This document shows positions 57,725-64,000 of a stretch of DNA of 64,000 nt, one piece after another (position 1 is the stretch's first letter; each line of letters opens with the position of its first letter). Origin of the DNA: Streptomyces sp. AC555_RSS877 (GTDB taxonomy: Bacteria; Actinomycetota; Actinomycetes; Streptomycetales; Streptomycetaceae); the NCBI RefSeq assembly GCF_019049245.1, contig NZ_JAGMUK010000025.1:124001-188000 (forward strand). The letters run 5' to 3'. A program made the translations under genes and the position numbers. Under the pieces are notes generated by a model. It worked only from the letters and a program-made list of their open reading frames with translations, ran no database searches and was not told the origin of the DNA.

Positions 57725-60700
57725 TGAACCACGGACCGAGCCGCCGGGGTTTCCTCGGCGGCACGGCTGCCCTGCTGCTGGTGGCGGGTGCGAGCGGACT
57801 GCTCGCGCCCGCCACCGCCCGGGCGGCCGGCCACCAGACCCGTCGCATACGGTTCACACACCCCGGCCTGCTGCATACAGTCAACGACATATCGCGTATG
57901 AAGGCCGCCGTCGCCGCCAGGGAAGCCCCGGTCTACGACGGCTACCTCGCCCTCGCCGCGCACGCCCGGTCGAAGTCCACGTACACCGTCCAGAACACCG
58001 GCCAGATCACCTCCTGGGGCCGTGGCCCCACGAACTTCCAGAACCAGGCCGTCGCCGACTCGGCCGCCGCCTACCAGAACGCCCTGATGTGGTGCGCCAC
58101 CGGCAACCGCGCCCACGCCGACAAGGCGCGCGACATCCTCAACGCCTGGTCGGCCTCCCTGACCATGGTCACGGGCGCCGACGGACCACTGGGCGCGGGC
58201 CTCCAGGCCTTCAAGTTCGTCAACGCGGCCGAGCTGCTGCGGCACACCGGCTACGACGGCTGGGCGGACGAGGACATCGCCCGCTGCGAGCGGTCCTTCC
58301 TGGACGTCTGGTATCCGGCCGTGTCCGGATACATGCTGTACGCCAACGGCAACTGGGACCTGACGGCCATGCAGACCATCCTGGCCATCGGCGTGTTCTG
58401 CGAGGAGCCCACCCTCTTCGAGGACGCCCTGCGCTTCGCCGCGGCCGGCGCCGGCAACGGCAGCATCGGCCACCGCGTCGTCACCGACGCCGGCCAGGGC
58501 CAGGAGACCGGCCGCGACCAGGGCCACGAACAGCTCGCGGCCGGCCTGACCGGCGACCTCGCCCAGGTCGCCTGGAACCAGGGCGTCGACCTGTGGGGGT
58601 ACGACGACCACCGCATCCTAGCCAACTTCGAGTACGCAGCCCGCTACAACCTCGGCGGCGACGTCCCCTTCGTCCCCGACCTCGACCGGACCGGCAAGTA
58701 CGTCAAGAGGACCGTCTCGGCGATCGGCCGCGGCAACCTGCCCCCGATCTACGAGATGGCATACGCCCACTACGCCGGCATCCGCGGCCTCGACGCCCCG
58801 TACACCAAGGCGGCCGTCTTCCGCGGCACCGGCGGCGCCCGCTTCGTCGAGGGCAGCAACGACGACCTGCCGAGCTGGGGCACCTTCGCCTACGCCGGCG
58901 CGACGGCCCCCGCGCCTGCCGCACCCACGGCACCGGCGGGCGTCACCGCGGCCGGCGACGCAGGGTCCGTCACCGTCAACTGGCTGCCGTCCAGGGGGGC
59001 GGCCACCTACACCGTCCGCCGGGCGACCGTCCCCAAGGGCCCGTACGAGGAGATCGCCACCGGCGTCGACAAGCCGGCGTACACGGACAGCGCGGTGCGC
59101 CCGGGACGGACGTACTGCTACACCGTCACGGCCGCCAACTCCCTTGGCACCAGTGGGGATTCGGCTCCCGTCGCCGTCACCGCCGGGCTTCCCGAGCCCT
59201 GGTCGACGCAGGACCTCGGGGAGGTGAGGATCCCCGGCTCCGCCGCCTTCGACGGCGAGCGGTTCGTACTGGAGGCGTCCGGCACCGCCGACACCTACCG
59301 CTCCGTCCATCTTCCGCTGCCCGGTGACGGCACGGTCACCGCGCGGATCGTGTGGCCGCTCAGCTCGCAGTACTCCAAGATCGGCGTCAGCCTCCGGGCC
59401 TCCCTCGACGCGGACGCGGCGCACGCCGCCATGCTCATCCAGGGGCTGCCGCTGCACACCTGGAGCGGAGTGTGGAGCGTACGCCCCTCCGCCGGGGCCG
59501 GCGTCTCCGGTACCGGCAGTACCCCCGTACCGCCCTCCCAGCAGCAGACGATCACCACGTCCGCCGCCTTCCCGATCTCCGGCCTCGGCTCCCTGCCCGA
59601 GTCGGCGACCCCGCTGGAGGCGCCCTACGTGGAGGGCGCCGGCGACGGATACCGGCTGCGCGCGCCCTACTGGGTGCGCGTGACCCGCAAGGGCCGGTGG
59701 TGTACCGGAGCGATCTCGCCGGACGGCATACGGTGGACGGAAGTCGGCCGCACCCAGGTCGACGGTATGCCGTATACCGCATACGCCGGCCTCGTCCTCA
59801 CCTCCTGCCTCGGCGTCGACGAGGAGTACGCCGACACCGGCACCGGCGCCTTCGACAACGTCAGCGTGACCTCCGCATCGGGCGAGGTGTGGTCCGTGCC
59901 CCGGCCGGCCCGCGCGGCCGACGACCTGCGGGCCACCTCCGGGGCCGACGCCGTCCGGCTGGCCTGGACCGACCCCGACCTCTCCGCCCGCTACAAGGTG
60001 CTGCGCGCCACCGACGCCGACGGCCCCTACGTGACCCTCGCGACGGGCATCGGTCCGGTCGGGTCCGGCGCCCGCATCCGGTACGTGGACGCGACCGGCA
60101 CACCCGGGACGACGTACCACTACGCCGTCGCGAAGACCAACACCGCCGGACGCGGCCCGCTGTCGGCCTCCGCCGCCGCCCGGACGCCGGCCCCCGCCGT
60201 GCCCCAAGTCGCCTCCGCCGCAACGGCGTTCGCCAACAAGGGAGACGCCTTCCGGTATCTGCTGCGCGGCTCGCACGAGCCCGTCCGGTTCACCGCGAGC
60301 GGTCTGCCGGACGGCCTTCGCATCGACAAGCGCACCGGACTGATCTCCGGAACCCCCACCGTGACCGGCGAGTTCACGGTCACGACCGGTGTGGGCAACG
60401 CGGCCGGGGAGGGCACCGGCACCCTCACCCTCACGGTCGGCACACCCCCGCCCGCCCCCTGGACGTACGGCGACCTCGGAGACGTGGTCCTCGACGACCG
60501 CGCCTTCGGGACGCTGGGCGTGGTCGCCATCCGTACCCCCGGCAGCACCGCCCACGAGGACGGGACCTTCGTGGTGCGGGGCGCGGGGACCGACCTCACC
60601 GTCAACAACCAGGGCATGACCGGGCAGTTCGTACGGCGGCCCGTCACCGGCGACTGCGAGGTCACCGCCCGGCTGGTCTCCCGTACCGGAGCCACCGCCG

Positions 60701-61059
60701 ACCGGGTCGGGCTGCTGATGGCCAAGTCGCTGTCGCCGTTCGACCAGGCGGCCGGGGCGATCGTCACCGGCGGGACCACCGCACAGCTCATGCTCCGCAA
60801 GACGGTGGCGGGCGCCTCCGCCTTCTCCGGCACCGCCGCCCCCCTTCAGCTCCCCCTGCTGCTGCGGCTGAAGCGCACCGGGACCGCCTTCACCGCGGCC
60901 GTCTCCACCGATGACGGCGCCACCTGGACCGCCCTCGCCTCCGGCGAGGTCCCCGGCTTCGGTGACGCCCCCTACCACGTGGGTCTCGTGGTCTGCTCCC
61001 GCAGCCCGCTGGCCCTCGGCACAGCGCAGTTCCAAGGGGTGAGCATCACGCCCCTCTAG
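57721..61059 (+). CDS. Multidomain secreted alginate-lyase-like enzyme
   Basis: This 1112-residue protein has a Tat signal (PSRRGFLGGTAALLL). Residues 42-395 form an alginate-lyase-type (alpha/alpha) toroid with NGNWDLTAMQTILAIG, QETGRDQGHEQ and AWNQGVDLWGYDDHRILANF. Then come Fn3 (about 400-489), a concanavalin/DUF1349-like beta-sandwich (490-720), a second Fn3 (723-825), a putative Ig fold (826-908; LPDGLRIDKRTGLISGTP) and a second DUF1349-like domain (909-1112). The two sandwiches share PWS/T...DLGEV/D-type starts, indicating internal duplication. Polyuronate lyase activity (alginate, glucuronan or similar; PL5/PL38-type) is inferred. Translation is coupled to the GH28-like gene. Confidence 0.85.
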   Translation: MMNHGPSRRGFLGGTAALLLVAGASGLLAPATARAAGHQTRRIRFTHPGLLHTVNDISRMKAAVAAREAPVYDGYLALAAHARSKSTYTVQNTGQITSWGRGPTNFQNQAVADSAAAYQNALMWCATGNRAHADKARDILNAWSASLTMVTGADGPLGAGLQAFKFVNAAELLRHTGYDGWADEDIARCERSFLDVWYPAVSGYMLYANGNWDLTAMQTILAIGVFCEEPTLFEDALRFAAAGAGNGSIGHRVVTDAGQGQETGRDQGHEQLAAGLTGDLAQVAWNQGVDLWGYDDHRILANFEYAARYNLGGDVPFVPDLDRTGKYVKRTVSAIGRGNLPPIYEMAYAHYAGIRGLDAPYTKAAVFRGTGGARFVEGSNDDLPSWGTFAYAGATAPAPAAPTAPAGVTAAGDAGSVTVNWLPSRGAATYTVRRATVPKGPYEEIATGVDKPAYTDSAVRPGRTYCYTVTAANSLGTSGDSAPVAVTAGLPEPWSTQDLGEVRIPGSAAFDGERFVLEASGTADTYRSVHLPLPGDGTVTARIVWPLSSQYSKIGVSLRASLDADAAHAAMLIQGLPLHTWSGVWSVRPSAGAGVSGTGSTPVPPSQQQTITTSAAFPISGLGSLPESATPLEAPYVEGAGDGYRLRAPYWVRVTRKGRWCTGAISPDGIRWTEVGRTQVDGMPYTAYAGLVLTSCLGVDEEYADTGTGAFDNVSVTSASGEVWSVPRPARAADDLRATSGADAVRLAWTDPDLSARYKVLRATDADGPYVTLATGIGPVGSGARIRYVDATGTPGTTYHYAVAKTNTAGRGPLSASAAARTPAPAVPQVASAATAFANKGDAFRYLLRGSHEPVRFTASGLPDGLRIDKRTGLISGTPTVTGEFTVTTGVGNAAGEGTGTLTLTVGTPPPAPWTYGDLGDVVLDDRAFGTLGVVAIRTPGSTAHEDGTFVVRGAGTDLTVNNQGMTGQFVRRPVTGDCEVTARLVSRTGATADRVGLLMAKSLSPFDQAAGAIVTGGTTAQLMLRKTVAGASAFSGTAAPLQLPLLLRLKRTGTAFTAAVSTDDGATWTALASGEVPGFGDAPYHVGLVVCSRSPLALGTAQFQGVSITPL

Positions 61060-61088
61060 ATCCCCCCACGGATTGGAGATGCACAGCA

Positions 61089-62336
61089 ATGAGCCGCACA
61101 TCCCCCCACCGGTACCTTCCGCACACCGAGCTGAGCCGCCGCGGTCTGTTCAGGACCGCCGGCGGTCTCACCGCCGCTCTCACCGTGGGCTCCGCGTTCG
61201 CCGCCACCACGGCGGACGCGGCGCCCGCGGCCTTCACCCACCCCGGCATGCTGCACAACGCCGGCGACATCAACCGCGCCAAGGTCAGGGTCGCCGCGGG
61301 CGACGATCCCTGGCTGTCCGGCTGGAACAAGCTGACCGCCAACTCCCACTCCCAGTCGACCTGGACCCCCCGGGCGACGGCGACGGTCATCCGCGGAGGC
61401 ACCGGCGAGAACTACGGCCTCCTCTACAACGACATCGCCGCCGCCTACCAGAACGCCCTGCGCTGGAAGGTCGGCGGCACCGAGGCCAACGCGCAGTGCG
61501 CCGCCAGGATCCTCAACGCCTGGGCGACGACCCTCACGACCGTCACCGGCAACGCCGACCGGTTCCTCGCCGCCGGGATCTACGGCTGGCAGTTCGCCAA
61601 CGCGGCCGAACTCATGCGGGACTACCCGGCGTTCGACCTCGCCCGCTTCCAGCAGATGATGGTCAAGGTCTTCTACCCGCTCAACAACCAGTTCCTGACC
61701 GGCCACAACGACGCCTGCATCACCAACTACTGGGCCAACTGGGACCTGTGCAACATGGCCTCCATCCTGGCCATCGGGATCCTCACCGACGACGGCGCCA
61801 AGTACGACCAGGCCGTCACGTACTTCAAGTCCGGCGCGGGCAACGGCTCCCTCGCCCACGCCGTGCCCTACCTGTACACCGACGTGGACGGCTACGCGCT
61901 GGGCCAGTGGCAGGAGTCCGGCCGCGACCAGGGTCACACCGTCATGGGCATGGGCCAGATGGGCGCCATCTGCGAGATGGCGTGGAACCAGGGCGAGGAC
62001 CTCTACTCGTACGACGGCCGCCGCTTCATGAAGGGCGCCCAGTACGTCGCCAGGTACAACCTCGGCAACGACGTGCCCTTCACCACCTACACCTGGGGCA
62101 CCGGCCAGAGCTGCGCCCAGCAGTCGCAGACGGTGATCTCCTCGGCCTCCCGCGGCCAGGTGCGTCCGGTGTGGGCCATGCTCCACTACCACTACAACCG
62201 GCGCGTCTACCTGGACGACAAGTACATCTCCCAGATGTGCTTCTCGGTCGCCCCGGAGGGCGGGGGAGGTGACTACGGCTCCGTCAGCGGCGGCTTCGAC
62301 CAGCTCGGCTTCGGCACGCTGATGTACGCCAAATAG
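61089..62336 (+). CDS. Secreted alginate-lyase-like enzyme, single domain
   Basis: This 415-residue paralogue of the upstream lyase domain has a Tat signal (LSRRGLFRTAGGLTAAL) and no accessory modules. The same signatures appear: TNYWANWDLCNMASILAIG, QWQESGRDQGHTVMGM and AWNQGEDLYSYDGRRFMKGA. The conserved Asn, Trp, Asp, His and Tyr residues are likely catalytic or substrate-binding in the toroid cleft. It lies 29 nt after the large lyase in the same operon. The pair may act as endo- and exo-acting lyases, or on acetylated versus bare chains. Confidence 0.88.
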   Translation: MSRTSPHRYLPHTELSRRGLFRTAGGLTAALTVGSAFAATTADAAPAAFTHPGMLHNAGDINRAKVRVAAGDDPWLSGWNKLTANSHSQSTWTPRATATVIRGGTGENYGLLYNDIAAAYQNALRWKVGGTEANAQCAARILNAWATTLTTVTGNADRFLAAGIYGWQFANAAELMRDYPAFDLARFQQMMVKVFYPLNNQFLTGHNDACITNYWANWDLCNMASILAIGILTDDGAKYDQAVTYFKSGAGNGSLAHAVPYLYTDVDGYALGQWQESGRDQGHTVMGMGQMGAICEMAWNQGEDLYSYDGRRFMKGAQYVARYNLGNDVPFTTYTWGTGQSCAQQSQTVISSASRGQVRPVWAMLHYHYNRRVYLDDKYISQMCFSVAPEGGGGDYGSVSGGFDQLGFGTLMYAK

Positions 62337-62444
62337 CCGCAAAGCCGCGCTCGTGCGCCGGAATACCGGGCCACCATGTGGTGCTCTGTTCTTCACGGTG
62401 CACGAGTGCGGTGCACGAGCGCGGCGCGGGAGGCTGGTGGGCGC

Positions 62445-64000
62445 ATGACGGCGGCAGACCAGGCGGACCAGGCGGACCAGGCGGGCCGGACGAACCGGGA
62501 CCCGGTGGTCAGGACGCCGTACGGGGCCGTACGCGGCCGGTACGAACGGGGTGTCGCGGTGTTCCGTGGCATCCCGTACGCGGCCCCGCCGGTCGGACCG
62601 CGCCGGTTCAGGCCCCCCGAGCCGCCCGAAGCCTGGGAGGGCGTGCGCGACGCGGTCGCCTTCGGGCCGACCGCGCCGAAACCTCCGTACTCGGAGGCCT
62701 TCGCGCAGTACCTGTCCGACCCGGTCGTGCCCGGCGACGACTGTCTCAACCTGAACGTCTGGACGCCGGAGCCGGGCCCCGGTGCCCGGCTCCCGGTCGT
62801 CGTGTGGCTGCACGGCGGCGCCCTCACCCGGGGTTCATCGGCCGTGCCCGTGTACGACGGGCACACCTTCGCCCGCGACGGAGTCGTCTTCGTCTCCGTG
62901 AACTACCGGCTCGGCGTCGAGGGCTACGGCCTCTTCCCGGACGCCCCCGCCAACGCCGGCCTGCGCGACCAGCTCGCCGCACTGCAGTGGGTGCGCGAGT
63001 CGGCCGCGGCCTTCGGCGGCGATCCCGGCCGGGTGACCCTGGCCGGTCAGTCCGCCGGGGCGATCAGCGCCGGCGCCCTGCTGGCCGCACCGCAGGCCCA
63101 GGGCCTGTTCCGGCGCGCGATCCTGCAGAGCGGGCCGCCCGAGGCGAGCGACCGGGACAAGGTACGGCGGATGGTGCGCCGGATGGCGACCCGGCTGAAG
63201 ATCCCCGCCACCGCCGCGGCCTTCGCCGAGGTCGACCGCGACCTGCTGCTGCGCACCCAGGCGGAGGTGGGCAGACTCAGCAGCCCGGTGCTCGGCGGCC
63301 CCGCCTTCGGGATCGTCGTCGACGGCGACCTCGTGCCGCGCGACCCGCTGGAGGCACTCGTCGACGGTGACGTGGCGGCGGGCGTCGACCTGATGACGGG
63401 CTGGACCCGCGACGAGTACCGGCTGTGGCTGGTGCCCGGCGGGCTCCTGGAACGCGTCGACCGGCTCGGCGCGGTCGCGCTGGCCGGCGCCATGGCCCGC
63501 TGCCACTGCGGCCACGACGTGCCCCGCGGCTACCGCGCCCTGCACCCGGAGGCCGGCACCGCCGAGATCGTCGGGCAGATGGTCACCGACCACCTGCTCC
63601 GCCGCCCGCTGCACCGCCTCGCCGACGCCCGCCCCGGATCGTCGTACGTCTACGAGTTCGCCTGGCCCTCCAACCTCCCCGGCCTCGGCGCCTGCCACGC
63701 CCTCGAACTCGGCTTCGTCTTCGACACCGGCGAGCTCCCCGACTCCGCCAAGCTCGCCGGCTGGGGCACCCCGCGGGAACTGGCCGACGCGATGCACGGG
63801 GCGTGGGTGCGGTTCGCCGCCGAGGGCGACCCCGGCTGGCAGAGCTGGGACGCCTCCCACCCGGTGCGGGTCTTCGGCGACGGGGAGCCGCGCACGGCGT
63901 ACGGCCCGCGGGACGGGGAGTTCGCGGTGTGGACGGCGGACGCGCAGGCGCGGGCGGGCGCGGAAGACCGGCCGGAGGAGCCGGGGGAGGGGCCGCTGCC
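62445..64000 (+). CDS. Type-B carboxylesterase (partial, runs off the window)
   Basis: At least 518 residues of a cytoplasmic alpha/beta-hydrolase of the carboxylesterase/para-nitrobenzyl esterase family are present; no stop occurs before 64000. It has [25 protein letters not shown] [11 protein letters not shown], oxyanion-hole LHGGAL, nucleophile Ser203 in GQSAG and a late [12 protein letters not shown] carrying the catalytic His. The N-terminus holds a DQA repeat ([10 protein letters not shown]). It starts 108 nt after the lyase; deacetylation or demethylation of uronides would fit the context but is inference. The gap contains a direct repeat CGGTGCACGAGnGCGG. Confidence 0.85.
   Translation, partial: MTAADQADQADQAGRTNRDPVVRTPYGAVRGRYERGVAVFRGIPYAAPPVGPRRFRPPEPPEAWEGVRDAVAFGPTAPKPPYSEAFAQYLSDPVVPGDDCLNLNVWTPEPGPGARLPVVVWLHGGALTRGSSAVPVYDGHTFARDGVVFVSVNYRLGVEGYGLFPDAPANAGLRDQLAALQWVRESAAAFGGDPGRVTLAGQSAGAISAGALLAAPQAQGLFRRAILQSGPPEASDRDKVRRMVRRMATRLKIPATAAAFAEVDRDLLLRTQAEVGRLSSPVLGGPAFGIVVDGDLVPRDPLEALVDGDVAAGVDLMTGWTRDEYRLWLVPGGLLERVDRLGAVALAGAMARCHCGHDVPRGYRALHPEAGTAEIVGQMVTDHLLRRPLHRLADARPGSSYVYEFAWPSNLPGLGACHALELGFVFDTGELPDSAKLAGWGTPRELADAMHGAWVRFAAEGDPGWQSWDASHPVRVFGDGEPRTAYGPRDGEFAVWTADAQARAGAEDRPEEPGEGPL

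Noticed and set aside
1..64000. tRNA, rRNA, integrase or attachment sites marking a genomic island
   Set aside because: No T-loop (GGTTCGAAT-type) or rRNA sequence and no integrase was seen on reading, so the 6-19 kb system cannot be called an integrated island from this window.

Overview
The window is 64 kb of a high-GC actinobacterial chromosome, almost certainly Streptomyces. The evidence is heavy G/C third-position bias, many GTG starts, operons joined by ATGA/GTGA overlaps, MalFG-type sugar importers with no local ATPase, an OleD-like macrolide glycosyltransferase, mycothiol-family enzymes and several Tat signals. No rRNA, tRNA, CRISPR array or replication origin was seen.

Layout. 0-6 kb holds housekeeping and accessory genes: macrolide glycosyltransferase, MMPL exporter, DUF1697, transglutaminase-like protein and a DinB/MDMPI-fold protein carrying an in-frame palindromic insertion. 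6.1-19 kb is the most unusual part. On the plus strand, a two-TM membrane protein and a 107-residue protein share a 23-residue glycine/asparagine motif, at the C-terminus of one and the N-terminus of the other, like partners in prion/amyloid-type signalling. Converging on them is an eight-gene minus-strand operon: Fn3-like protein, TRAFAC GTPase, GAP1-like protein, membrane double-GTPase-type protein, 39-residue membrane microprotein, vWA, PP2C and Ser/Thr kinase. It matches the GTPase/GAP1/vWA/kinase assemblies proposed as bacterial conflict (immunity) systems.

19-28.6 kb is an assimilatory sulfur operon (sir, zinc-ribbon protein, cysH, cysC, cysD, cysN, sulfonate-type ABC importer, CbiX-like chelatase). 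It is preceded by a 27-residue leader peptide with a cysteine codon near its end and a hairpin before sir. 28.6-34 kb holds a GNAT, a secreted protein, a GAF-domain regulator and an AidB-like acyl-CoA dehydrogenase. 34.0-35.9 kb is a TnpB-only IS200/IS605-type element with similar hairpins at both ends. 36-43 kb is a mixed region: YihY protein, NmrA-like protein, two AraC regulators, two VOC proteins, ThuA, a secreted peptidoglycan-binding-like protein and a membrane HTH protein. Many of these genes look leaderless.

43-64 kb is a polysaccharide (probably polyuronate) utilisation region. Operon 1 (minus) is a solute-binding protein, two permeases and a GH43 enzyme. Operon 2 (plus) is a Tat solute-binding protein, two permeases, a GH28-like beta-helix enzyme, two alginate-lyase-like enzymes and a type-B carboxylesterase that runs off the window. 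Two LacI regulators and a hydroxyacid dehydrogenase lie between or beside them, and related TAARCGNTT-type operator candidates sit before several of these genes. The gap at 50.64-51.30 kb is filled with tandem and inverted repeats.
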